From contig JADQBA010000026.1 of NCBI GenBank assembly GCA_016903675.1, forward strand, positions 12,080 through 76,079: a stretch of 64,000 bases of DNA. The letters are read 5' to 3'. Source of the stretch: Stigonema ocellatum SAG 48.90 = DSM 106950 (GTDB lineage Bacteria > Cyanobacteriota > Cyanobacteriia > Cyanobacteriales > Nostocaceae). Below, piece after piece: positions 32,441 to 41,302 of this stretch (within the stretch, counting starts at the first letter, position 1; every line of letters begins with the position of its first letter). The notes below the pieces were generated by a model, which had not been told where the DNA came from, ran no database searches, and was given only the letters and a program-made list of their open reading frames with translations. Both the position numbers and the translations under genes were made by a program.

Positions 32441-32842
32441 TCAATTTGTACAGTGCGTAAGTCCTAGGTCATTAAAAAACTTAGCCAGGGACTCTGCTTG
32501 AGATTGGCTAACTTTCCGTTGACCATTAACCACTTCCCTCAAAAGCTCAACACAGCCAAAAACCCCGACTAAAGAAGTTGGCGCAACATCAAACTCATGC
32601 ATGAAGGATTCCAAAGTAGCCATAGGTGTAGATTCACCCATCGGATAATGACTTTCCTCGTATTTCTCAATTAGAAGAACCAACAACTCAAAAAGCGCAG
32701 TTTCAGCCTCTGTCAACTCGCAAGACATCATCCCCTCTACTGCTGTTAAGGCTCTGTTATACTCAAGTTCAGTTTTAATTGGCTTCGGCTGATACTGAAT
32801 CAGTAAGTCAGTATAGGTTTGTTGACTAGAAGTAGGGGTCAT
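32441..32842 (-). CDS. higA: HigA-type antitoxin
   Basis: The 133-residue protein matches HigA regulators with an N-terminal helical segment (ELEYNRALTAVEGMMSCELT, then EAETALFELLVLLIEKYE) and a C-terminal XRE HTH (MATLESFMHEFDVAPTSLVG, then VNGQRKVSQSQAESLAKFF). It begins inside the C-terminal coding part of the disrupted higB, as in standard higBA operons. The intact antitoxin is now separated from the 5' part of higB by a 199-bp repeat element, so it may need a promoter supplied by that element. Confidence 0.88.
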   Translation of the reverse strand: MTPTSSQQTYTDLLIQYQPKPIKTELEYNRALTAVEGMMSCELTEAETALFELLVLLIEKYEESHYPMGESTPMATLESFMHEFDVAPTSLVGVFGCVELLREVVNGQRKVSQSQAESLAKFFNDLGLTHCTN

Positions 32843-32888
32843 CTTTCCACCTTTCCTTATCGTATTCAGGATGGGTAAGAACGTATTT
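32826..32888 (-). pseudogene. higB: C-terminal remnant of higB
   Basis: Reading upstream of higA on the minus strand gives YVLTHPEYDKERWKDDPYF and a stop overlapping the higA start. This is the conserved C-terminus of HigB (usual form VLTHKEYDK). It is cut off from the N-terminal part at 33062-33322 by a MITE. Confidence 0.85.
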
Positions 32889-33086
32889 ATACTAAAAACG
32901 GTTGAGAGCTTTACTTTTATATAACCGCCAACAGCAATTGTCCCTCACCCCCAACCCCTCTCCCAAGAATTGGGAGAGGGGCTGACTTACTCTCGTTCAA
33001 CTCTAGTTAAGCGAATCCCTTTTGGGATTCGGGGTTAGGGGATGAGGGCGCGAGCAAAAGTCTACCTATTAACCGTTTGCAGTATA
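32888..33086. repeat. MITE inserted in higB
   Basis: Ends TATACTAAAAACGGTTGAGA and inverted TATACTGCAAACGGTTAATA are imperfect TIRs with TA at both borders. The interior holds GAGAGGGGTTGGGGGTGAGG-type repeat sequence with a hairpin CTCTCCCAAGAATTGGGAGAG. It interrupts the toxin gene between its beta-strand IFII and the conserved VLTH motif. Confidence 0.75.
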
Positions 33087-33322
33087 ATAAAAATTGTCTG
33101 GCTGGAATATCTAATGTCTACAATCAAACGATAGTTATTACCTTTGATGTTAAACACAGTAAAGTTACCAACCGCTTCTGCCTTCGGGTATCTTTTCTGA
33201 ACATCCAGTAAATCAGACCAGTTCGCTTTTGATGCAAACTTGTACCAGTCATTGAGAGCATCTTCAGAATCAGCGTGTTCAACCCAGAATTCCCGCAATT
33301 TCACTTTACTGATTACGTGCAT
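33062..33322 (-). pseudogene. higB: HigB toxin, N-terminal part
   Basis: Eighty-six codons start MHVISKVKLREFW and contain the HigB core (FTVFNIKGNNYRLIVDIRY). HigB is a ribosome-dependent mRNA endonuclease of about 95-100 residues; here the last 15-20 residues with the catalytic His region (THPEYDK) are missing and replaced by LQTVNR encoded by the repeat insertion. The missing segment survives next to higA. Probably inactive. Confidence 0.85.
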
Positions 33323-33739
33323 CCCTAAAGTTAGAAATTTGTGCTAATTCTAGCATTGATTGAGAGGTAAGCCAGGGGAATGGGGCGATCGCCGATTTTG
33401 TAGCAACTCTAAATTCTTAGCACAGAAGTGTGATCGCTTGCAAAGATTTACTACGGCAGCTTGGGAAGTTAGGCGATCGCCCTTCAAAAACTCTTAGTAC
33501 AGAAGCGCGATCACTAAAGTTTATCTCTAGGTTCAAAAGTCGGGCGGTAAACGCAGCTATGCTCATCGCCTTCTTAAAACTCTTGGGACAAAAAGAGCGA
33601 TCGCACCTCTATAAAAGGAACATCAGCAGATTTAAGCCGTTATTTCCGTGAGCAAGTCTTAGCTGAAGCCATGGTTATTTATGACCAAAGAAGATAGGCC
33701 ATCTTGTAGCGAGAAGACAGTAGCACAAAAGAGTGATCG
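33323..33739. other. HIP1-rich degenerate repeats
   Basis: This 417-bp gap holds several spaced copies of a motif like AAAACTCTTAGTACAGAAG followed by GCGATCGC variants (33410, 33492, 33575, 33720), also present near 35220 and 35270. The open frame across 33430-33651 is built from these repeats and is not accepted as a gene. The peptide SRYFREQVLAEAMVIYDQ at 33626-33691 could be a gene remnant. Confidence 0.45.
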
Positions 33740-34171
33740 CTAAAGTTTTTCTTGGTTGAGAAGTCGTGCGATCGCCTTTTGCAAATCTACAACCGTCATT
33801 CCCTCTAATACCTGACCATAAAACGAACCAAAATGCTTTTTATCACCCGTTACCAAAAGGTCTGCCCTATTCTCTACTGCTGTCGCTAAAATAGGAGCAT
33901 CTTTCAAAGGTAGTCCTAATTCTATTGCCCAATAGACTCGCGAAAGCGGTTCTTCTCCAACTATAACGACTTCGGGGATTAAATCCCGTTCCAATCGCGT
34001 CAAAGCTTCGGGATACTTAGCTGTAATGTTACGCCGTGTTTCTTCCAAGGCGTGAGGCGATGTTAGCAAAACACAATACCCAGCAGAAGCTAACTGAAAC
34101 AAAGCGCTACAGCGACCATTAGGACTGATAGCGGCTGCAAAGATAACATTGGCATCCAAGAACAGACGCAT
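33740..34171 (-). CDS. PIN-domain toxin (VapC-like ribonuclease)
   Basis: The 143-residue protein has the PIN acidic residues: Asp in RLFLDANVIFAA, Glu in ALEETRRN, Asp in LKDAPILATAV and Asp in LLVTGDKKHF. PIN toxins cut tRNA or rRNA. The antitoxin gene, an AbrB-type regulator, lies 8 nt upstream on the same strand. It is the only one of the five toxin-antitoxin loci in this window whose toxin frame is intact. Confidence 0.88.
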   Translation of the reverse strand: MRLFLDANVIFAAAISPNGRCSALFQLASAGYCVLLTSPHALEETRRNITAKYPEALTRLERDLIPEVVIVGEEPLSRVYWAIELGLPLKDAPILATAVENRADLLVTGDKKHFGSFYGQVLEGMTVVDLQKAIARLLNQEKL

Positions 34172-34179
34172 GTATCTTC

Positions 34180-34431
34180 CTACTCAGCATCTTTAAGCTG
34201 GCGCTGAAGCTGTTCGGCTTCTTCATCAGTTAAGCGATCGCTCTCAAAAAACTCCTCAATCTGTTCCTCTGTATACATCTCAATCGGATAGACTCCAGCC
34301 GGACGCAGTATAATTCCACCATCAGCAGTAGTTTCTATCAATAGCATCGTTTCATCCTCCAACCCTAGACGCTTGAGAATTGCTTTGGGAATAGAGACTT
34401 GACCTTTTTTTCCTAGCTTTATGACTTCCAT
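34180..34431 (-). CDS. AbrB/MazE-family antitoxin
   Basis: The 83-residue protein starts with a swapped-hairpin AbrB DNA-binding domain (KLGKKGQVSIPKAILKRLGL) and ends in an acidic helical tail (TEEQIEEFFESDRLTDEEAE) that would bind the PIN toxin. The toxin gene follows after 8 nt. It most likely represses its own promoter; the operator is not resolved. Confidence 0.9.
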   Translation of the reverse strand: MEVIKLGKKGQVSIPKAILKRLGLEDETMLLIETTADGGIILRPAGVYPIEMYTEEQIEEFFESDRLTDEEAEQLQRQLKDAE

Positions 34432-34556
34432 AATTCAAAATAAACATAATCTGGCAAACCAGAATTTACAGCAATTTTCAGGTAAATAGACCAGATGGTA
34501 GGGGCGCAAGGCATTGCATAAAGATAAAAACGGCTGTAAGTAAATAGTAATCTATA

Positions 34557-34652
34557 TATAGCAATCCTAAATCATTTATAAACAACCCCTACTCCCTACT
34601 CCCCACTCCCTGCCCTCATGAGAGAGTTTACAACTCAAATAGGATTGCTATA
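34557..34652. repeat. MITE, CTATAGCAATCCTAAATGA family, copy 3
   Basis: Left TATAGCAATCCTAAATCA and inverted right TATAGCAATCCTATTTGAG enclose about 96 bp with CCCTACTCCCCACT heptamer-type sequence. The right end falls within codon 13-14 of a DUF5615-type toxin gene and truncates it. Confidence 0.82.
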
Positions 34653-34690
34653 GTGTGATCAAAGTTCTCGTCAGCCAACAGCTTCAACAT
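34628..34690 (-). pseudogene. DUF5615 (PIN-like) toxin truncated by a MITE
   Basis: From ATG 34690 the minus strand reads MLKLLADENFDHT, the typical N-terminus of DUF5615 PIN-like toxins (usual form LLADENFD/H), then runs into MITE sequence and stops at codon 21. The start overlaps the stop of the DUF433 antitoxin gene, the standard layout. No remaining C-terminal part was found on the far side of the MITE. Confidence 0.75.
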
Positions 34691-35022
34691 GCTGAACGGG
34701 AAGCTTTGCGAGCAAGTAATCTGTCACGCAATCCTTGGGGATCAAACCTCGCCTCATTCATGCTGCGAATTTCTTCGGCTTGCTGCTGTCGTTGCTGTAG
34801 GTAAGCTTCAACTTCTTGCTGATGGTTGAGATAGAAAGCAACAGTAGAGTATACATCAGCCAGATTAAGTGATGGATAGCGGTAAACAATTTCTTCTGCG
34901 GTTGCTCCTTGCTTAAAGACCGCAACTACGGTATCGAGTGTTACACGAGTTTTGCCTAAGAGAACTACACCATCAACAGTAATTTCCAGTGGTGCTCTTT
35001 CAGCTACAATTGCTAATGCCAT
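34684..35022 (-). CDS. DUF433 antitoxin-like protein
   Basis: The 112-residue protein has the DUF433 HTH-like fold: LEITVDGVVLLGKTRVTLDT, then FKQGATAEEIVYRYPSLNLA and VYSTVAFYLNHQQEVEAYL. DUF433 genes are typically paired with DUF5615 toxins. The start is ATG 35022 (MALAIVAERAPLEI); the frame is open 12 codons further. Its toxin partner overlaps the stop codon but is truncated by a MITE. Confidence 0.85.
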   Translation of the reverse strand: MALAIVAERAPLEITVDGVVLLGKTRVTLDTVVAVFKQGATAEEIVYRYPSLNLADVYSTVAFYLNHQQEVEAYLQQRQQQAEEIRSMNEARFDPQGLRDRLLARKASRSAC

Positions 35023-35058
35023 AAGCAATACCAAGATATTCGCCTTCAATAGTAGCAA

Positions 35059-35501
35059 ACATTAGCCCTAACATCTGTGATCGCTTAACGCTCTTTCGTC
35101 ACTCTGATGAGAGAATAATCAGTGTTCCCTATCCTGAACAAGTGAAAATAATGTAGAATACCTGGGAGAACTCTTATCCACCAAAGTTTTAGCTATAGCG
35201 ATCGCCTCCTCAAAACTGTTGGTACAGAAGTGCCATCGCCCGACAAAAATTCTTGGGACAAAAAGAGCGAAGTGATTACGGCGGATTGGGGAAGTTAAGC
35301 TTATATGTAAAGTTTTCTTCTCCCTTGTCTTCCTTGTCTTCCTTGTCCCCTTTGTTCATCTCTCAAATAGCATCGCTATATCGCCCATGATGTAGATTAT
35401 TAACAACTTAACAGGTGACGTTTTGTCAACCTGCTCCAGGTAGTTGTTCTAGTTGAGTTTCATAGAGTATTCTCGAGTTTGTTACCAGTAGGGTTTTTAT
35501 T
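35059..35501. other. Intergenic stretch with HIP1 repeats
   Basis: About 440 bases. It has degenerate copies of the motif seen at 33.4 kb (35215-35275), a pyrimidine-rich stretch of TTGTCTTCC heptamer-like units (35323-35355) and a decayed end of the CTATAGCAATCC MITE (CTCAAATAGCATCGCTATA, 35363-35381). No gene. Confidence 0.45.
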
Positions 35502-36242
35502 ATGGAACATGATGCTCCTGAACGGAAAACATCTGAAGAAGAACGTTTCCACGATGATTATTATTCTTATTTTGAGTCGCCTGAAAATATTACTCGGTAT
35601 ACACCAACAGCTAGTTTTCTAGATAACGCCTTTAAAGAAGAGTCATTTTCTTTATTAGATTTAGGTTGCGGTAACGCAGCTTTATGCAAATATTTACCTG
35701 AACGATGTGACTACCTAGGAGTAGATCACAGTCAATCTGCTATTGAATACTGTTTACAACTTTACCCAAATAGAAAGTTTGTTGCCAAAGATTTATCAAG
35801 TTTCTTGGTTGAACTTGCTGGGGAGCAGAAAAAATTTGATGCAGTCGTTATGGCAGGGCTACTATTTCACAGTGTTAATAAAGAAACTCTAGAGCAAAAA
35901 GACGATCAAGCAATTATTCAATTCTGCCTAGATAAAATACTAAGCCCTCAAGGATATCTCGTGATCATTGTACCTTTTTGCTATGGTGACCATCCATCTC
36001 ACACTCTGTTTGTTCGCGCAGAGTTGCTGCAAAAATTAGTAGAAAAAATGCTAAAAATTGCTAAAGCAAAACTTGTTCACGAGAATATATCTCTACAAAT
36101 TGGCTTGGATGAAAGGGTTCGACAGCAGAAGGTAACTCCTGACTGGTTTGTGTTCGACAGCCATGCTGATTATTCAAGTATATTCGTGGGAACATATATG
36201 GCAAGTTGGACATTTATCGCCTCGCCAAAATCAAACTTTTAA
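35502..36242 (+). CDS. Class I SAM-dependent methyltransferase
   Basis: The 246-residue protein has motif I LLDLGCGNAALCKYLPE, motif II-like YLGVDHSQSAIEYC and motif IV-like KFDAVVMAGLLFHSV, giving a Rossmann-fold SAM binder. Post-motif HHH is replaced by SPQGYLVIIVPF. The substrate is unknown; no biosynthetic partner adjoins it. The gene is low in G+C relative to its neighbours and stands alone between long intergenic regions, so it could be an accessory acquisition. Confidence 0.85.
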   Translation: MEHDAPERKTSEEERFHDDYYSYFESPENITRYTPTASFLDNAFKEESFSLLDLGCGNAALCKYLPERCDYLGVDHSQSAIEYCLQLYPNRKFVAKDLSSFLVELAGEQKKFDAVVMAGLLFHSVNKETLEQKDDQAIIQFCLDKILSPQGYLVIIVPFCYGDHPSHTLFVRAELLQKLVEKMLKIAKAKLVHENISLQIGLDERVRQQKVTPDWFVFDSHADYSSIFVGTYMASWTFIASPKSNF

Positions 36243-36440
36243 TAAATGTAAATTTTGCACTCAGTTGGTTTAAAATCAGAAAAATTTGCTCTGCCATATA
36301 CTCAAGAACTTTTGGAAGGGCGTTATATCATCTCCAGTTGAATACTCATCATTAGGGCTGACACGGAGAGTGAGAGACACACCGGAAGCGGAGAGATTTT
36401 TATGATGAGCAATTAAACTGATTTGATGTTAGTTTTTAGC

Positions 36441-37352
36441 ATGATGAATAGATTTTTGACTTTTATCTTTTTAACTTTTGCTTTAGTCATGCTATCTGCT
36501 AGCTGCAATTTTACACCAAAGAGTAGCAGTGGTGGTGATATTGTCGTTGCTTCTAAAGGTTTTATTGAACAAGATATTTTAAGCGAACTGTTGGCACAAC
36601 AGATTGAACACACAACTCATTTAAAAGTTGCTCGTCGCCGCTTTACTAGCGCATTAATCACTCATCAAGCGATCGCTAGTGGCAAAATTGACAGTTATAT
36701 TGAGTATACGGGCACAGCTTTTACCGTTATTCTAAAACAAAAAGTAGTTAACGATGCAAAGAGAATTTACGCAAGCGTCAAACAAGCGTATGCCAAAAAA
36801 TTCAATTTAGAAGTGATGGAACCGTTGGGGTTTGAAGATACTTATGCCATGATTATACGCGGTGAAGATGCAAAGCGTTACAATATCCAAACTCTCTCCG
36901 AGGCGGCTAAGTATACATATTCCTGGCGTGGCGGTTTCAACTACGAATTTATAGACCGAGAAGATGGTTTTTCTGGATTGGCTAAAACTTATGGGTTACA
37001 TTTTGCTCAATCTCCTCGCACTATGGAGTCGGGATTAATATACCGCGCACTCCTGCAAAAGGAAGTAGACATGATAAATGGTAACTCCACAGATGGGCAA
37101 ATTTCTCGCTTGGGTTTGGTCGTGCTAAAAGATAATTTGCACTATTTTCCACCATACGAAGCAGCGCCGATTGTACGTAAAGAAACTTTGAAAAAGTATC
37201 CAAAATTAAAGCAAGCGATCGCGCAACTTGTCGGACGGGTTTCAGCAGACGAAATGCGACAACTCAATTCTCTAGTTGAAGGCGAGTTACGTGATCTAAA
37301 AGATGTTGTACGCCAGTTTCGCCAAGCCAAAGGTTTAGCTGACAACAGCTAG
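36441..37352 (+). CDS. Glycine betaine/choline-type ABC transporter substrate-binding lipoprotein
   Basis: The 303-residue protein has a lipoprotein signal with lipobox LSASC, then an OpuAC/ProX-type binding domain: IVVASKGFIEQDILSELLAQ, SGKIDSYIEYTGTAFT, and later MINGNSTDGQISRLGLVVLKD and YEAAPIVRKETL. This family binds quaternary amines for osmoprotection. No permease or ATPase gene follows, so the partner genes are elsewhere or it is an orphan. The start is uncertain: ATG 36441 gives the most typical signal, with ATG 36426 and TTG 36423 in frame. Confidence 0.88.
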   Translation: MMNRFLTFIFLTFALVMLSASCNFTPKSSSGGDIVVASKGFIEQDILSELLAQQIEHTTHLKVARRRFTSALITHQAIASGKIDSYIEYTGTAFTVILKQKVVNDAKRIYASVKQAYAKKFNLEVMEPLGFEDTYAMIIRGEDAKRYNIQTLSEAAKYTYSWRGGFNYEFIDREDGFSGLAKTYGLHFAQSPRTMESGLIYRALLQKEVDMINGNSTDGQISRLGLVVLKDNLHYFPPYEAAPIVRKETLKKYPKLKQAIAQLVGRVSADEMRQLNSLVEGELRDLKDVVRQFRQAKGLADNS

Positions 37353-37497
37353 TAGTCTGTCAACCCAAAAATGACAGGTGGAGGCAGGGAGTAGGGATAG
37401 CCTGGGGTTTCAACCCCATTCGGGAGTGGGGAAAGATTTTGACGACGTGACCACTAGTAAATTTACTGTTTCTAAAAGGGTTTCCAGTAATGCATAG

Positions 37498-38454
37498 TTA
37501 ATTTTCGGATATCTCTATTGGAGGTGGCGAGGTGGTTTCAACCAAACAGCGCTCAATTGTTGCTACAACCGACTGAGAGAGTGCTGATAAATCGTAGCCA
37601 CCTTCCAAACCAAAAAGAATTTTTCGCGTTATTCCCAGACAATAATCTGTGAACAACCCAAAATCTTCCGGTTGCAGATTTATGCTTGACAAGGGATCAG
37701 CGGCGTTGGCGTCGTAACCAGCGCTCACAATCAGGAGATCTGGCTGAAAGTTAGATAAAAAAGGCACTACCTTTTTCTCAAAAACTGGTTGGTATATAGT
37801 AATATCGCTGCCAGGAGGAAAGGTCAAATTTAGCACATTGTTATTGTATCCTCGCTCTGTTGCTTTGCCAGTGCCGGGATAGCAGGGGTACTGATGCAGA
37901 GAACAGTAGGCAATTTGCGGGTTAGTTTCGACCATCGCCTGTGTACCGTTACCGTGATGTACATCCCAGTCAAGGATAGCAACGCGGTTAATTCCGGGTT
38001 GTTTCATGGCATAGAAAGCGGCGATCGCTGCATTGGCAAATAGGCAAAACCCCATTCCTCCGTCCTTTTCAGCGTGGTGTCCTGGTGGACGTGCCAGGAC
38101 AAAAGCCGGATTTTGAGTTGTGAGAACCGCATCAACTCCATCTAACCAGGCACTTACCGCCAACAATGCCACATCATAACTACGCGAGGAAACTGGCGTA
38201 TCTCCATCCAAATGACCCCCGCCTGCAAGAGCAATTTCCTGAAGTTTGTATATATAGCGCTGAGTGTGGGCTTTTTCCAACAAAGACATCAGCGATCGCT
38301 CCAATGGTGGGGTAGGCGATCGCCATTCAATTTTGTTGGCAAATGCAGCTTCTTTCAGGGCGGTGACTATGGCCGTCAAGCGTTCTGGCTTTTCTGGATG
38401 GTAGGATCCCGTTTGATGATCCAGAAACTCGTCGGAATAGATGACTGGGAACAT
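37498..38454 (-). CDS. Histone deacetylase family protein (class II-like amidohydrolase)
   Basis: The 318-residue protein shows the full zinc hydrolase set: tandem His in RPPGHHAEKDGGMGFCLFAN, Asp-x-His in ILDWDVHHGNG, Asp in VSAGYDANAADP and a final GGYDLSAL. Bacterial members act on acetylpolyamines, acetylated proteins or acetoin-type substrates; which applies here cannot be told. The opening SDEFLDHQTGSYHPEKPERL is typical. A single-gene transcript is likely. Confidence 0.92.
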   Translation of the reverse strand: MFPVIYSDEFLDHQTGSYHPEKPERLTAIVTALKEAAFANKIEWRSPTPPLERSLMSLLEKAHTQRYIYKLQEIALAGGGHLDGDTPVSSRSYDVALLAVSAWLDGVDAVLTTQNPAFVLARPPGHHAEKDGGMGFCLFANAAIAAFYAMKQPGINRVAILDWDVHHGNGTQAMVETNPQIAYCSLHQYPCYPGTGKATERGYNNNVLNLTFPPGSDITIYQPVFEKKVVPFLSNFQPDLLIVSAGYDANAADPLSSINLQPEDFGLFTDYCLGITRKILFGLEGGYDLSALSQSVVATIERCLVETTSPPPIEISEN

Positions 38455-38650
38455 AATGAGTCAATAGTAGGGGCAGGTTTAACCATTTATACTTTGAGCA
38501 GGCACAATATTTTGTAAAACCTGCCCGTACAAATGAGTAAAGGAGGGTTTAATAGTAGGTAAAGACGACACCGCATCTTGTTAAACCCACCCTTACAATA
38601 GTCAAAGGTTAACGGTGTTCAAATCATAGGCCATCTATACTAACATAATT

Positions 38651-38875
38651 TTAGTCTTCTGTGAAGCCGATCATCTCATCACTAGGCTCATCAAGCATTT
38701 CTGGTACTAAAGCTGGGTTTCCCCTACGTTCATCTGGCGGTAGTTCCCGGAGCACATCGTCCATTCTAGGAGGGTGTTTGATTTTGTCAAGTATCTCTGG
38801 ACTTAATTCTGATGCTTCTCCTTCTGGATTCATCTTTTCGGCTTGACTAGGAACTGTTTCTTTGTTATCCATCAC
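38651..38875 (-). CDS. Small acidic hypothetical protein
   Basis: A 74-residue, Pro/Glu/Asp-rich, apparently disordered protein with KIKHPPRMDDVLRELPPDER in the middle and DEPSDEMIGFTED at the end. I know no function; similar short acidic proteins are common in filamentous cyanobacteria. Two adjacent ATGs (38875 and 38872) can start it. Low complexity lowers confidence slightly, but codon use looks coding. Confidence 0.6.
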   Translation of the reverse strand: MMDNKETVPSQAEKMNPEGEASELSPEILDKIKHPPRMDDVLRELPPDERRGNPALVPEMLDEPSDEMIGFTED

Positions 38876-38917
38876 TATTTTACCAAATATATAAGCCTAG
38901 CTTAGGCCAAGGAATTA

Positions 38918-38980
38918 TAAATTATGAATTATGAATTATGAAACTAATTTTTTTCATAATTCATAATTCATAATTCTCAA
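38918..38980. repeat. Inverted heptameric STRR arrays (ATTATGA)n
   Basis: Three to four ATTATGA units are followed, after a T-run, by three TTCATAA units in inverse orientation, so the pair can fold into a long A+T hairpin upstream of the ClC gene. Confidence 0.7.
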
Positions 38981-39052
38981 AGTAGATGACACAAAGCACA
39001 GAAATAGTCAATATTTTGTATCTTTAGTTTCATTGCGATGAGGAAATAAGCG

Positions 39053-40345
39053 GTGCTACCAAACAAGCGAAATAGGGCAGATGGCACTCCACCATGGAGG
39101 TTATCTCAGATTTTTGCACAAACTTTGCGTAATCCTTTCATAATTTCACACTGGGTTTTACGCTGGGCTGTCGTGGGGGCTGTTAGTGGTCTATTTGCTG
39201 GATTGTACTGGCATATCCTAGAACAGATAACCAAAGGACTCCAGCAACCTCAGGGTTTTAGTTTATTGATAGTGATGCCAATAGCTGGTTTGGTCGTTGG
39301 GCTTGTGATTCATTTTCTTGGGAATCCAGGTGAAATAGCTGTGATTGTCGATAACATCCATTTTCGGGGCGGACGTTTGGATGCTCTTAAAAATCCTTCC
39401 ATGATTCTTGCTTCTCTAGTCAGCATATCGGCAGGTGGTAGTGCTGGACCAGAAGCACCGTTGGTACAGGTAACTGGTTCTTTTGGAACCTGGGTAGCTG
39501 ACCGCCTCAAACTTCAGGGTGAAGATGTCAGATCCATGAGTCTGGCGGGGATGGCTGCTGGCTTCACTGCTTTGTTTGGCGCACCCCTTGGCGGTGCTAT
39601 GTTCGCCTTAGAGATTTTGCACCATCAGCATATTTTGGAGTACTACGAAGCCCTGATGCCAGCCATTGTTTCGAGTTGTGCCAGTTACGTGGTGTTTACA
39701 GCAATTACACACTTAGGTATTGCGCCCACATGGCATTTCCCTCGATACCACCTACAGAACATTGATGATTTTGCCGTAGCTATTATTTTGGGGATTGTCG
39801 GGGCTATAGTAGGATGGATCTTCATAGGCATTTTTCGCGGGTGCCATGGCATTTTTGCGCGGATACCAGGACCTATTTATTTCCGCACAACACTGGCGGG
39901 GCTGGGATTAGGCATAATAGCCGCCATCTTGCCTCTCACTCGTTACTTTGGACATGAAGAGTTAGATGCCGTCGTCAATCATAGCTTTCCTGCTGTTTTC
40001 TTATTTGCCCTTGCCTTCGGTAAAATGGTTGCCATCAGCGTCACAGTAACAGGTGGATGGCGCGGTGGATTTATTATCCCTTTATTTTTTACAGGTGCTT
40101 GTGTCGGTAAAGCAGTAGCAGCCTTAATTCCTGGACTCAACCCTACCCTTGCCATGATCTGTACAATGGCGGCTGTCAATGCCGCAGTAACACGCACACC
40201 TATAAGTACGACCTTGCTGCTGTCAAAATTGACAGATTTCAGTCCTCTGACTCCAATTCTGTTTGCTAGTTTGATTGGATTTTTCCTTGCCCCTAAAGTT
40301 CCCTTAATTGAGTCTCAACTCAAGTCGCAGCGAGAAGCTAATTGA
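39053..40345 (+). CDS. ClC-family chloride channel or H+/Cl- exchanger
   Basis: The 430-residue integral membrane protein has the ClC signature regions: GSAGPEAPLVQ with the gating glutamate, GAPLGGAMFALEIL, and GGWRGGFIIPLFFTGACVG. About ten hydrophobic segments fit the transmembrane part. No CBS domains follow. The start is GTG 39053, with GAGG about 10 nt upstream; the nearest ATG stops after three codons. Family prediction is secure; channel versus exchanger is not decidable from the sequence alone. Confidence 0.9.
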   Translation: MLPNKRNRADGTPPWRLSQIFAQTLRNPFIISHWVLRWAVVGAVSGLFAGLYWHILEQITKGLQQPQGFSLLIVMPIAGLVVGLVIHFLGNPGEIAVIVDNIHFRGGRLDALKNPSMILASLVSISAGGSAGPEAPLVQVTGSFGTWVADRLKLQGEDVRSMSLAGMAAGFTALFGAPLGGAMFALEILHHQHILEYYEALMPAIVSSCASYVVFTAITHLGIAPTWHFPRYHLQNIDDFAVAIILGIVGAIVGWIFIGIFRGCHGIFARIPGPIYFRTTLAGLGLGIIAAILPLTRYFGHEELDAVVNHSFPAVFLFALAFGKMVAISVTVTGGWRGGFIIPLFFTGACVGKAVAALIPGLNPTLAMICTMAAVNAAVTRTPISTTLLLSKLTDFSPLTPILFASLIGFFLAPKVPLIESQLKSQREAN

Positions 40346-40984
40346 TTTAGCTTGTTTCACAACGTCAGTGACGTAAGGAACGTAGGTCAGTAGACCGAAA
40401 AATGAGTGCGATTGGGCTTTAGCCCACTGCGCTTCGCGCAATCGCACTTGAGATAATAGACACCTCCACCCAACGGGTTACCATTTATGTATACGAAACA
40501 CCCAGCCAGAGGCTAAAGGCACATCGCCGTGAAAAACATAAACAACGTAAAATCCTTATCCAGTATGCGTTTTGAACGTTATGAACGAGATAACTGCTAT
40601 TTCGTGGAATACATGGCTCAAACTATTAATTTAGGTCAATTGTTTTTTTAGCGTTGGCGAAGCCCGCCCCCTTGGGGCATCGCCTCTGGCTGAAAAACTA
40701 GTTATTTTGTACTACATTTTGAATTCCAAAATCGGGGTTAATGCTCTATTTATTTCAAAATGAGAATTGCTGTCCTATATCTTGATTAACTTAAATTACT
40801 TTCCACTTCTAAATGCACGTATACATATTTTTGTCAAGACTATTTTTGACATATTTTAATGCGTTTGCCCTGTCCATATCACTACCCAGTTATCTAACTC
40901 CTGAAAAAATGGGCGAACCGGGATTTAAAATATCTTCTCTATAAGGACTAAAATAAAAATGTAGAGTTTGGAGATTTTCAAATT
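40346..40984. other. Intergenic stretch, hairpins only
   Basis: About 640 bases. One strong hairpin (GTGCGATTGGGCTTTAGCCC... with GCGCAATCGCAC, 40408-40450) and a copy of the GCGTTGGCGAAGCCCGCCCC repeat near 40652. The rest is A+T-rich with no convincing gene. Confidence 0.45.
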
Positions 40985-41302
40985 ATGCAAATCACAATTA
41001 ATTTACCAGATAAGTTAACAGAAAAAATTCAAGACCAATGGGGTAATTTACCACAAAAAATACTTGCTAATCTCGTATTAGATGCTTTTCGAGATGGCTT
41101 AATTGATTTTGATGAGCTAAAAGATATGCTCAATTTCTTTTCTGATACTGAACTCCAGGATTTTTTAAGACAAAAAAATATGCTTCATTCTGCGGGAATA
41201 CTTAATTTAGCTGGTACTTGTCCTGACCTTGAATTAGTAGAGGATAATCTAGGAATTTCTGATGATATGGATGATGATTTGAGCGGAGTTTTTGATGAAT
41301 AA
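40985..41302 (+). CDS. Antitoxin-like protein paired with a VapC fragment
   Basis: The 105-residue protein starts with a short strand-helix segment (MQITINLPDKLTEKIQDQWG) like UPF0175 or RHH-related antitoxins, followed by a second helix (NLVLDAFRDGLIDFDELKDM) and a very acidic tail (SDDMDDDLSGVFDE) that could mimic nucleic acid and hold a toxin. The VapC start codon lies within its last codons (8-nt overlap), a classical toxin-antitoxin layout. Family identity is moderate. Confidence 0.7.
   Translation: MQITINLPDKLTEKIQDQWGNLPQKILANLVLDAFRDGLIDFDELKDMLNFFSDTELQDFLRQKNMLHSAGILNLAGTCPDLELVEDNLGISDDMDDDLSGVFDE

Noticed and set aside
33430..33651. 73-residue plus-strand frame
   Set aside because: Made of HIP1-containing dispersed repeats, with no ribosome site and no conserved motif.
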